In this document: piece by piece, positions 26,013 to 33,660 of the stretch
Numbering within the stretch: position 1 is the stretch's first letter
How the letters are laid out: every line of letters begins with the position of its first letter
Assembly: GCA_964526475.1 (NCBI GenBank)
Contig: CAZGKF010000024.1
Location: 1 to 44,305 of the forward strand
DNA: 44,305 nucleotides
Direction of reading: 5' to 3'
DNA from: CAYVTV01 sp964526475
Lineage (GTDB): Bacteria > Bacteroidota > Bacteroidia > Bacteroidales > GCA-2748055
Program-made: the position numbers and the translations under genes
Notes under the pieces: model-generated
The model's input: only the letters and a program-made list of their open reading frames with translations
What the model was told of the DNA's origin: nothing
Databases searched by the model: none

Positions 26013-27776
26013 CTATTCCATGGATATATCAAATAACATCCTTGTCTGTATCCCTGTTAGATGGCGCATCTCGTTTAATTGCCGGTAATATTTGTAATCG
26101 TCTCCCAGTTCATTACGCAGGATTCTGGTTTTCGCATCACCTGTAAGTTGTTGCATGATCAGTTCAAAAGGATTTTTCACATCGGGGAGTTTAATTATCC
26201 TGTAATCGTCAATTTCAGCTTCAGATGCTGCCATTTCCAATGCTTTTGTGAGTCCTCCGAATTCATCTATCAATCCGATTTTTAATGCATCTTCCCCACT
26301 GTATACATGACCCCTGGCAATTTCATCAACTTCTTCCACACTCATATCTCTGCCTTCAGCAACATGAGTAATAAAAGTATTGTAGATTTTTTCAATTTGT
26401 GTTTGCAAAATTTTTATTTCCGCCGGACGCATTGGACGGAAGACTGAAATAAAGTCAGAATTATCGTTTGTTTTAACCACATCGGTAGTAATACCCAATT
26501 TTTCATTCATAAGTTTTTTGGTATTGGGAATAATCCCGAAAACACCTATAGACCCGGTGATAGTATTTGGATTCGCAATAACTTTTGTTGCAGGGGCAAG
26601 AATATAATAACCTCCGGAAGCTGCCACATCACCCATAGAAGCAATTACGGGTTTGGTTTCAGATGCTAATTTTACTTCCCTCCATATCACTTCAGATGCC
26701 AGAGCACTGCCTCCCCCGGAATTTACCCGAAGAACAATGGCTTTTATAGTACTGTCTCTTCTTGCTTTCCTTATTGCTTTAGCAAATCTGGCGGATGTGA
26801 TCATGTCTCCTTCTTTTTCACCTGAAGTAATATTACCTGAGGCATATACTACAGCGATCTTATTTTTCGGGAGGCCTTTTACTTTGCGTTGGGCGGGTAC
26901 CTTGATATATTTTTTCATTGAAACAGCTTTAAGGTCCTTATCCTCAGGAGTGTCAGTCAGTTCCTTCAGCTCATTAAGTACTTCATCGTAATATTTAGGA
27001 CCGGAGATAAGCTGATATTTTGCTGCTTCTTCAGCTGAGCTTATGATCATATTATCAGCCAGATAGTTCAGTGAATCCACCTGAAGATTCCTTGATAATG
27101 CAACATTGGCGACAAGGTGATTCCATATGGAATTAATATAATTCTGAATCTGGGATTTGTTTTCCGGACTGAGTTTTTCATACATCAGCATTTCAGGTGC
27201 TCCCTTGTATTCTCCCTGCTTGATAACCTGTGCTTCAATTCCCAGTTTGTCCAGAGCTTTCTTAAAAAAGAGCACTTCGGAACTTATTCCCAGCCAACTC
27301 ATAGCACCCTCAGGAGTAAGATAAATTTTATCGGCAACTGATGCCAGGTAATATCCTGGTTGTGTATACATATCCGCATGGGCAATAATAAATTTCCCTG
27401 TTTCCTTAAATTTAAGCAGGGCTTCCCTGATCTCTTCCACTGTACCTATACCTGCTGCCACGTAAGAACTGTTAATAAAGATGCCCTTTATATTTTCATC
27501 TTCTCCGGCTTTTTTAATATTTTCAAGAATTACATCGAGACCTATGCGGTTATCGGGGGAAAACGATAAAGGACTTAATGACTGAAAAGGAGAATCCGGA
27601 TGCCTGTCAATAATTGGATTGTCGAATTTAGCCAACAGAATGGTATTCGGTTCTATCGAAACAGGCTTTTCCTTCGATGTAGAAGATATGATACCGATAA
27701 AAAGAAGGGTAAAAATGAGCAATCCCAGGATAACCCCAAGGATTGATGCAAATGTGAATTTAAGAAAACTTTTCAT
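26013..27776 (-). CDS. sppA: Signal peptide peptidase SppA, 67-kDa type
   Basis: Membrane-anchored serine protease that clears cleaved signal peptides, 587 residues. There is one N-terminal helix (residues ~8-32). Two tandem S49 domains follow. The catalytic lysine is expected in GEYKGAPE (Lys191) of the first and the nucleophile in VAASGGYY (Ser387) of the second, matching the Lys/Ser dyad of the long-form enzyme. VNSGGGSALASEVIW and NPNTITGSIGVFGI are also typical. It is divergent from the 27889 lipoprotein gene. A ~260-bp repeat-containing gap separates it from lpxK. Confidence 0.96.
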   Translation of the reverse strand: MKSFLKFTFASILGVILGLLIFTLLFIGIISSTSKEKPVSIEPNTILLAKFDNPIIDRHPDSPFQSLSPLSFSPDNRIGLDVILENIKKAGEDENIKGIFINSSYVAAGIGTVEEIREALLKFKETGKFIIAHADMYTQPGYYLASVADKIYLTPEGAMSWLGISSEVLFFKKALDKLGIEAQVIKQGEYKGAPEMLMYEKLSPENKSQIQNYINSIWNHLVANVALSRNLQVDSLNYLADNMIISSAEEAAKYQLISGPKYYDEVLNELKELTDTPEDKDLKAVSMKKYIKVPAQRKVKGLPKNKIAVVYASGNITSGEKEGDMITSARFAKAIRKARRDSTIKAIVLRVNSGGGSALASEVIWREVKLASETKPVIASMGDVAASGGYYILAPATKVIANPNTITGSIGVFGIIPNTKKLMNEKLGITTDVVKTNDNSDFISVFRPMRPAEIKILQTQIEKIYNTFITHVAEGRDMSVEEVDEIARGHVYSGEDALKIGLIDEFGGLTKALEMAASEAEIDDYRIIKLPDVKNPFELIMQQLTGDAKTRILRNELGDDYKYYRQLNEMRHLTGIQTRMLFDISME

Positions 27777-27888
27777 ATGAATGAGATTTATACTTAAGAT
27801 AGAATTTTATAGTCCCTAAATTTAAATAAATATTTTATACCTTTAATAAGTTTTTTAATAAAATAGAAAATTTAAAATAGTTCAGGCA

Positions 27889-28602
27889 GTGAAATCACTA
27901 TCTCTTATTTTTCTTTTTTCTTCAGTGCTTTACAACTGTACCCAACCCATTACCGAAGTATCAGAAAAAGATGTATTAGGCATATGGGATTGCGTTTCCG
28001 GGTGTATGTATGAGCAATATGAATTCACAATTAATGCTGATAATCATGAGTTCTATATCTATAGCGGGCAACGCATGTATAATTCAGGAAACTGGCAGTT
28101 AGATAAAAATCATATTTTACTGATTTATGAGACAGGTGATTCTGCCTTATTCAGTGTTGAGAGTCGTAATGACAGCCTGATTTTCGGAGGTGGAGAGATG
28201 ATTTTTATTCCCTTCCTGCCTGATACTGCTGATGAGATGGAAATAATGGATAATCCTTTATCAGGAATTTTTGAGTATGATTTTACAGTAGCAGAGCCGA
28301 CTGTATTTGAATGGAACAAAATCAATGAGGTTTCCTCCGTTGAGACTTTCAGTATTTCAGGATGGAAAGTCAGTACTGCAATCGAACTGGAGAATGATTT
28401 TACTCCCCTGATGGATATTCTTAACAGGTTTTCACAACATCTCCGGGAACTTGGATACATTGATGATGTTTATAACGCAAACGAGATCATAAGTGGGTTT
28501 ATTAATGATGAGAAAGTTGTATTAATACTTACACATGTTGAGAATGATGAGCCTGTAGGGGAGGTCTTAATTGAAGTTTTTTATGGGGTGTTACAAATAT
28601 GA
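27889..28602 (+). CDS. Hypothetical lipoprotein, lipocalin-like N-terminus
   Basis: 237-residue protein starting at GTG (27889), with signal and lipobox in KSLSLIFLFSSVLYNCTQP. The segment VLGIWDCVSGCMYEQYEFTI, then WQLDKNHILLIYETGD, is a short beta-strand pattern resembling lipocalin-like domains of small Bacteroidota lipoproteins. The C-terminal half (SGWKVSTAIELENDF...) is unfamiliar. Its stop overlaps the folK start by 4 bp (ATGA), so the two are translationally coupled, yet no functional link with folate synthesis is apparent. Confidence 0.75.
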   Translation: MKSLSLIFLFSSVLYNCTQPITEVSEKDVLGIWDCVSGCMYEQYEFTINADNHEFYIYSGQRMYNSGNWQLDKNHILLIYETGDSALFSVESRNDSLIFGGGEMIFIPFLPDTADEMEIMDNPLSGIFEYDFTVAEPTVFEWNKINEVSSVETFSISGWKVSTAIELENDFTPLMDILNRFSQHLRELGYIDDVYNANEIISGFINDEKVVLILTHVENDEPVGEVLIEVFYGVLQI

Positions 28603-29087
28603 GAGATGTATTTTTTCTTACAGGGTCAAATCTTGGAAACCGTTTAAGAAATATTCAATCTGCACTGGAGATCATTCAACTCAGGATTGGAAATATAAAG
28701 TGTAGTTCTCATATTTACGAGACAGAACCCTGGGGATATATTTCAAAAAATATTTTTTACAATCAATGTCTTCAGGTGGCAACAGGAATCATTCCTGAAG
28801 AGATAATGGAAATTATACGGGAAATCGAATTTGATGCAGGAAGGAAGGAGCATAACGAAAATTACTCAGACCGAAGGCTGGATATTGATGTATTATTTTA
28901 CGGTAATGAGATCATTTCAACAGAAAAGATCGAAATACCTCATCCACGTGTACATCTTCGAAGGTTTGCCCTAACAGCTATGGCTGAAATAGCTCCTCAA
29001 TATGTACATCCTGTTTTTAAAATGACAATTTCCCGATTGTTGGAGAACTGTGAAGATAAAGGGAAAATCAGCATTCTTGATTTTTAG
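28599..29087 (+). CDS. folK: HPPK, folate biosynthesis pyrophosphokinase
   Basis: 2-amino-4-hydroxy-6-hydroxymethyldihydropteridine pyrophosphokinase, which transfers pyrophosphate from ATP to the pterin in folate synthesis. The 162 residues include GSNLGNRLRNIQSALE, IYETEPWGY, NQCLQVATGIIP, the catalytic DRRLDIDVLFYG and PHPRVHLRRFALTAMAEIAP. It overlaps the upstream lipoprotein gene by 4 bp and the end of the convergent radC by 4 bp. Confidence 0.96.
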   Translation: MRDVFFLTGSNLGNRLRNIQSALEIIQLRIGNIKCSSHIYETEPWGYISKNIFYNQCLQVATGIIPEEIMEIIREIEFDAGRKEHNENYSDRRLDIDVLFYGNEIISTEKIEIPHPRVHLRRFALTAMAEIAPQYVHPVFKMTISRLLENCEDKGKISILDF

Positions 29088-29779
29088 AGAATACCCTCAT
29101 CGGCAAAGCTGAAATAATCGTTCTCTCCGATTATAATATGGTCCATTAAATTAATATCCATAAGCGAAGCTGCATCTTTCATTTTTTTGGTGATTTGCTT
29201 ATCGGCTTCACTGGGTTTAATATTCCCTGATGGATGATTATGGCAAAGAATCAGGCCTGAGGAGAGTTTTTCAATAGCATTTTTTAGAATAATTCTCGCA
29301 TCAATTACTGTTCCCGATAACCCTCCCTGACTGATACGGCTTTTCCCAATCATATAATTCGATCTGTTTAGAAGAAGTATCCAGAATTCTTCATGCACAA
29401 GATCTGAAAGGAGGGGATGAAAAAGATCAAATACGTCCTTGCTGCTGGTTATTTTCTGTTTCTTTACAGTCTCAGAGAACTTTCTCCTTCGCCCAAGTTC
29501 CAGAGCAGCCATAATAGTCAGAGCTCTTACCTTCCCGATACCTTTATTTTTTTCCAGTTCCTTTAAACTAAGTTTACCCAGCTGATTCAGATTATTTCCT
29601 GTTGATGAGAGTATGTTTTTCGATAGCTCAACTGCGGTAATATTCCTGGTTCCTGAACCTATCAGGATTGCCAGTAATTCAGCATCACTAAGACTTTGCG
29701 CTCCTTTATTTATCAGTTTTTCCCTTGGCCTGTCTTCAACTGACCATTTTTTAATGCTGAGATTTTGATACATATCCAT
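29084..29779 (-). CDS. radC: RadC-family JAB/MPN domain protein
   Basis: I start it at the ATG at 29779 (MDMYQNLSIKKW) because upstream codons to 29845 run through the rpsT terminator; the ATG at 29773 is also possible. The 231-residue product has the N-terminal helix-hairpin-helix part (LSDAELLAILIGSGTRN, LEKNKGIGKVRALTIMAALE). A JAB metalloprotease-like domain follows with ILCHNHPSGNIKPSEADKQI, giving the HxHPSG...D zinc motif. Despite the name, a direct role in DNA repair is not established. Confidence 0.93.
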   Translation of the reverse strand: MDMYQNLSIKKWSVEDRPREKLINKGAQSLSDAELLAILIGSGTRNITAVELSKNILSSTGNNLNQLGKLSLKELEKNKGIGKVRALTIMAALELGRRRKFSETVKKQKITSSKDVFDLFHPLLSDLVHEEFWILLLNRSNYMIGKSRISQGGLSGTVIDARIILKNAIEKLSSGLILCHNHPSGNIKPSEADKQITKKMKDAASLMDINLMDHIIIGENDYFSFADEGIL

Positions 29780-29831
29780 ATGATTTTCTATTAATGGACG
29801 ACAGTTCTTAAAATCAGCGTGGGATACAAAT

Positions 29832-29861
29832 AAAAAAAGGAACAATATTAATATTATTCCT
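29832..29861 (-). terminator. Rho-independent terminator of rpsT
   Basis: On the minus strand an AT-rich inverted repeat (AGGAATAATATT/AATATTGTTCCT, 29861-29838) is followed by a run of seven Ts, located 34 bp after the rpsT stop. Confidence 0.6.
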
Positions 29862-29895
29862 CTTTGCTATAAGTACAAATTTCTCAATGAAAAAA

Positions 29896-30150
29896 CTATG
29901 CTAAACTATTAAGGTGTTTGGAGATACTCGATTTAAGATTATTTGCTTTATTCTTATGAATGATATTTTTCTTCGCAAGCTTATCCAGCATAGAAAATAC
30001 TTTTGGAGAAAGTTCTTCTGCTTCAGCTTTTTCTTTGGTATTTCGGATAGTTTTCAGTGCATTACGTGTTGTTCGTGCAGTATATTTATTTTCTTCACGC
30101 CTGGAATTCGTTTGCCTGATCCTTTTTTTTGCCGACTGATGATGTGCCAT
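29896..30150 (-). CDS. rpsT: 30S ribosomal protein S20
   Basis: Small basic ribosomal protein (84 residues) that binds 16S rRNA early in 30S assembly. MAHHQSAKKRIRQTNSRREE at the N-terminus and KNIIHKNKANNLKSSISKHL at the C-terminus are characteristic. The expected three-helix, Lys/Arg-rich composition is present. It is monocistronic, with a predicted -7 box at 30212-30205 and a terminator at 29832-29861. A large inverted-repeat element begins 105 bp upstream of its start codon. Confidence 0.96.
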   Translation of the reverse strand: MAHHQSAKKRIRQTNSRREENKYTARTTRNALKTIRNTKEKAEAEELSPKVFSMLDKLAKKNIIHKNKANNLKSSISKHLNSLA

Positions 30151-30204
30151 TCTTTTAAATGGATTTTATTTGTTTATAAGTCAATTAATTCAAAATTCGG
30201 ATTG

Positions 30205-30212
30205 CAAAATTA
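30205..30212 (-). promoter_or_regulatory. Predicted -7 box of rpsT
   Basis: Minus-strand TAATTTTG fits TAnnTTTG and lies 55 bp before the rpsT ATG. The repeat element starting at 30255 ends just short of the expected -33 region. Confidence 0.4.
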
Positions 30213-30254
30213 AGTATTATTTTGAATTAAAAAAATTTTGATGGTTGATAATTA

Positions 30255-30590
30255 AAGTTTCGCAGTTTTTTGAATTGTTTTCCTTTAAATTTTTGGATTA
30301 ATAATCTACCATTTCATTCATTCTGGAAGGGTTGAACTTCCACATCCACGGATATTTCAACCCCTATCCGGGGTTGTGTGGATATTGATGCAGTTACGAG
30401 GCTGTCTAAAAAGACTAATCATTGAATTAATAGATTACAAATTGAAAGTGAATTCTAAAGTCATAAGGCTTTTTAGACAGCCTCCTATTCTACTTTCAAC
30501 CCTCCGGGTTGTGTTGCTAAACGGTTACATGTCATTAAACCACACAAGCGGTTATATTATATTTTCATAAAATATACATGTGCGAAACTT
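30255..30590. mobile_element. Inverted-repeat-ended element, copy A (interrupted)
   Basis: It is bounded by AAGTTTCGCA (30255) and TGCGAAACTT (30581-30590). It matches the reverse complement of copy B (43659-43856) along both flanks, including GGGTTGAACTTCCACATCC and AAACGGTTACATGTCATT. It is longer because it contains the complete 87-bp element (30398-30484) and about 50 further bases around the insertion. It has no coding capacity. The internal GGGTTGAA/TTCAACCC arms can form a hairpin. Confidence 0.85.
30398..30484. mobile_element. 87-bp MITE-like element, complete copy nested in copy A
   Basis: It has GAGGCTGTCT / AGACAGCCTC ends and differs at one base from the copy at 16626-16712. It sits inside the larger element at 30255-30590 and must therefore be the younger insertion. 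Confidence 0.88.
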
Positions 30591-30867
30591 GAGTAATTAA
30601 AATATTGAACTTCCCGCTGCTAATTTCATCATTACTTAAGAATATATCAGCTTACTACTGAAGCTTTATTAAATTGTTATTATAACATTGAATCCCGGGA
30701 GGGCATTCCCCGCTGCTTGCGGAGGAGTAAGTAATCATCATTGGGATAATTTCCGAATTGATGATTCATCGCGGCTTGCCGTGAAGAGAGACAATTAAGA
30801 TGATTATAGCATATTGTACGCACCGGATAATGTAAAAATTTATTCTTTAAGATACAGAAAAAAACCA
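30591..30867. other. Intergenic, no gene seen
   Basis: AT-rich sequence with two short GC-rich patches containing GCTGCTTGCGG (around 30711) and GCGGCTTGCCG (around 30771), a pattern often seen in degenerate intergenic repeats of Bacteroidota. No coding frame is convincing. It forms the upstream region of the cobalamin operon. Confidence 0.4.
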
Positions 30868-30875
30868 TATATTTG
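30868..30875 (+). promoter_or_regulatory. Predicted -7 box of the cobalamin operon
   Basis: TATATTTG fits TAnnTTTG exactly and lies immediately upstream of the riboswitch, so the leader RNA would begin close to 30882. The -33 element is weak. Confidence 0.5.
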
Positions 30876-30879
30876 TACG

Positions 30880-31105
30880 GGATCTGGTTTCAACGGCAAT
30901 TCCAATGCCTGAGAATGAAAAGAGAATCCGGTGTACTTGATTATCACGGCAATAACGATATCAAAGAGTCCGGAGCTGTTCCCGCAGCTGTAAGTCCTTA
31001 ACAAATTTTTTCTGAACTCCATGCCACTGTTCCAGAACCGGTTAATACCGGAGGGATGGGAAGGCTCAGAAAAATGGACAAGCCAGAAGAACTGCCAGAA
31101 TCGAC
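30880..31105 (+). ncRNA. Cobalamin riboswitch
   Basis: A long leader with the hallmarks of a B12 riboswitch: AAAGAGAATCCGGTG-like sequence near 30919, the conserved core GCTGTTCCCGCAGCTGTAAG around 30975, and a B12-box AAGCCAGAAGAACTGCC at 31080-31096. It sits about 95 bp before a surface-protein/TonB-receptor/propeller operon of the cobalamin-uptake type. High adenosylcobalamin is expected to reduce expression. I see no strong terminator between the box and the start codon, so control may be at translation initiation. Confidence 0.92.
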
Positions 31106-31197
31106 AGATAGTTTTTTTGCTTTCGGAGAAAAAGCAGGAAATGATTTAGGTTTTTTAAAATCATTTTATTCTTTAACGAGAGCGGATTGCTTCCCAC

Positions 31198-33660
31198 ATG
31201 TTTAATTTAAATGACATGTCTGCAATGCATATTTTTGTGCGATCCGTATGTATGGTTTTTCTTATAACAGCATTCCCTTACAAGGCGTTGACACAGGATA
31301 TTTCTTATGCTTCCAGGGTAATAGAATATCATCCTGCTCCCGGACAGTTTGTAAATGATCCTTATAGTGGCATCCCTGCTGTTGCATCCGGATTAACAGG
31401 AAAAACAGGTAATCCCCTTAGTCTTGGTGGTTATGGAGGATATATTATTTTTGGATTTGAGGAACCGGTAATTAACAAGCCTGAGAATCTCTTTGGCATT
31501 GATTTTATTATAGTAGGTAATGCCTTGGATTCTCACGCAGAACAAGGTATCGTTAAGGTAATGAAAGATACGAATAAAAACGGACTGCCTGACGATGTCT
31601 GGTATGAAATAAAAGGAAGTGATCATTTCCTTGAAGGTTTCAGGAGAAGCTACCAGATTACTTATTACAATCCAATGGAAAATACTGATGTTCAATGGAA
31701 GGATATCTTTTTTAATTCAGGTTTTATCAGAAAGAACCAGTATCACACACAACCCTATTATCCGTCAGCAGAATATTTTCCTGAATTAAATCCTGACAGC
31801 CTTACTTTTTCCGGTTCCCTTCATCCTGGAAAGATAAAGGAAATCAACGGTCAGATAGTTTCGGGAAGATCATACTTTGGATATGCCGATAACACAACGT
31901 TTTTCGGAGTAAGCGATCCGCTTATTCCTGATAATCCGAATACCCGTAATATTGAAGGTTGCGGGGGTGACGGGATAGACATTTCGTGGGCAGTGGATGA
32001 AGAAGACAATTATGTCAATCTCGAGGAGATTGATTTTGTGATGATCCATTCAGGTGTTAACCGTAACGCAGGATGGCTGGGTGAGATATCTACAGAGGTA
32101 GGGGGAATTATTGTTGTTTCACCTTTGCCCGGGATATCAGGTGCAACAAAAATGATAATGCCACTGAATCTGCCCGGTTCATTGCCGGCAGGAAGTCAGA
32201 TAAACATTGAATCTGTCATTTTCGATAAAGGCAAACCGGTCTGGGATAAAGAGATAGTCTGGGAATCTGCCAACCCTGATGTGGTAAGTTTTAATAATAA
32301 TTTGCTTACCTGCCATATTCCCGGAATAGCAACTCTTACTGCTATTCTGGATAGTGATAACTCGATCAGTTTTGACACAGAGCTTCGTGTTTTTAATCCT
32401 GTGCGTTTAAAACTTTCTGATAAGACTATCGCTATCCGTGCCGGTGAAAACAGGACAATCGGCTTCAGAGTATTTGATGATACCGACCAGATCATTGAAG
32501 GATCAGGGATACATTCACATATCGGTAACACAGAGATTCTTAAGATGCGTCATATTTCCGGGAGCGGGGAACTTGTAATAGAAGGTCTCAGAGAAGGCTC
32601 CTCCTTCATTGACATCTCCCCTTCAGGATATGAAAATCTTGCTGAAAGACTGAATGTTCACGTGTATAATCCAGTACCTGAAATATCATGTTTTCTTGCT
32701 GTCAGGAATAATGAACAGGTTTTACTGTCTCGCAGGGAGATATTCACTTCCAATATTGACTTCTCAGAAAGGATTGACCGAAAACCTGACGATTACATTT
32801 TTCCCTCCGGATTTGTTAGTTTGGCCTCAGTAATAAGTAAAGGGCTGAATTCCGGCGGTTATAATATCTCCGGTAACGATTTCCGGTTCAGGATAGATGA
32901 TAAGAGCGACGGAGAGCTTTATTTATGGCAGCTTATAAAAGACTGGGAATATACATATGGATGGGGAGGTTCTTCCGGGGGAGGAATATATAGCAGATGT
33001 TGGGCAGCTACTGTTAATGGAAATGTCTTTATAAACGGCTTCGACAAAATTCCTGTAAGCAATGATGATGTTGTTTCATTAAACTATGTTGAAAATATTA
33101 ATACCGGTTTTAGTGAAGTTGTTTTGAAGGAGGATATGGAATATGAAGCCTCTGAATTGAATAGAAGATTTCTCGCGCTTCAGTACCATTATCAAAATGA
33201 TGGAAAGGGAGGGTTCATTCCTTCCCATATTCCGTTAAACGGGGAAAAGATATTAGTATTACGTTCCGATGGAAGCGAATTTGCCAGGCTTTATACCGGT
33301 TCTGACGGCAGTTTCTCAGTAGAATTCGAATCTTCAGGTATCTACAGAATATTCCCTGAGAATTACCCGGGTGAGGAATTGGTTATTAACACAGGAACTA
33401 CAGGAAGAAGACCTGAAAAGGATCAGGGGGACATTTTAATTTTCCCTAATCCGTTTACAGATGTGTTGTATATAAGGATGAAAGATCCCGGATCTTACTC
33501 CTTTCTTATTACCGATGTTTCAGGGAGAACCATAGTACAAAAAAGGATAATCAACAAAAATCTGAAAGTAATAGAAATGAGCGATCTGACCCCGGGTATT
33601 TATATCCTCAGTATATGTTACCAGAATACCACTTCTAATTACAGAATTATAAAGGAATGA
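31198..33660 (+). CDS. T9SS-sorted surface protein of cobalamin operon, transcobalamin-like domain
   Basis: 820-residue secreted protein; the start may instead be the ATG at 31225, which places the signal peptide (MHIFVRSVCMVFLITAFPYK) at the N-terminus. Residues ~40-320 resemble a conserved Bacteroidota surface-protein module (SLGGYGGYIIFGFEEPVINK, VWYEIKGSDHF). Big_2-like Ig segments follow. Around residues 505-625, LYLWQLIKDWEYTYGW and WAATVNGNVFINGFDKIPVS resemble the DUF4430/transcobalamin-like fold. The C-terminus (IFPNPFTDVLYIRM, LTPGIYILSI) is a type IX sorting domain. As first gene after the riboswitch, overlapping btuB by 4 bp, it may capture cobalamin at the cell surface (inference). 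Confidence 0.82.
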   Translation: MFNLNDMSAMHIFVRSVCMVFLITAFPYKALTQDISYASRVIEYHPAPGQFVNDPYSGIPAVASGLTGKTGNPLSLGGYGGYIIFGFEEPVINKPENLFGIDFIIVGNALDSHAEQGIVKVMKDTNKNGLPDDVWYEIKGSDHFLEGFRRSYQITYYNPMENTDVQWKDIFFNSGFIRKNQYHTQPYYPSAEYFPELNPDSLTFSGSLHPGKIKEINGQIVSGRSYFGYADNTTFFGVSDPLIPDNPNTRNIEGCGGDGIDISWAVDEEDNYVNLEEIDFVMIHSGVNRNAGWLGEISTEVGGIIVVSPLPGISGATKMIMPLNLPGSLPAGSQINIESVIFDKGKPVWDKEIVWESANPDVVSFNNNLLTCHIPGIATLTAILDSDNSISFDTELRVFNPVRLKLSDKTIAIRAGENRTIGFRVFDDTDQIIEGSGIHSHIGNTEILKMRHISGSGELVIEGLREGSSFIDISPSGYENLAERLNVHVYNPVPEISCFLAVRNNEQVLLSRREIFTSNIDFSERIDRKPDDYIFPSGFVSLASVISKGLNSGGYNISGNDFRFRIDDKSDGELYLWQLIKDWEYTYGWGGSSGGGIYSRCWAATVNGNVFINGFDKIPVSNDDVVSLNYVENINTGFSEVVLKEDMEYEASELNRRFLALQYHYQNDGKGGFIPSHIPLNGEKILVLRSDGSEFARLYTGSDGSFSVEFESSGIYRIFPENYPGEELVINTGTTGRRPEKDQGDILIFPNPFTDVLYIRMKDPGSYSFLITDVSGRTIVQKRIINKNLKVIEMSDLTPGIYILSICYQNTTSNYRIIKE

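Noticed and set aside
30376..30570. Rightward 64-codon frame in the repeat region
   Set aside because: It lies across the 87-bp element and copy A, so the frame is produced by the repeats and is not a gene.
30255..30590. Copy A as a structured regulatory RNA
   Set aside because: Its inverted ends and the second copy at 43659 are better explained as a mobile repeat; the hairpin is internal to that repeat.
30680..31022. Two short leftward frames upstream of the cobalamin operon
   Set aside because: They are antisense to the riboswitch and its promoter region, with no protein-like features.
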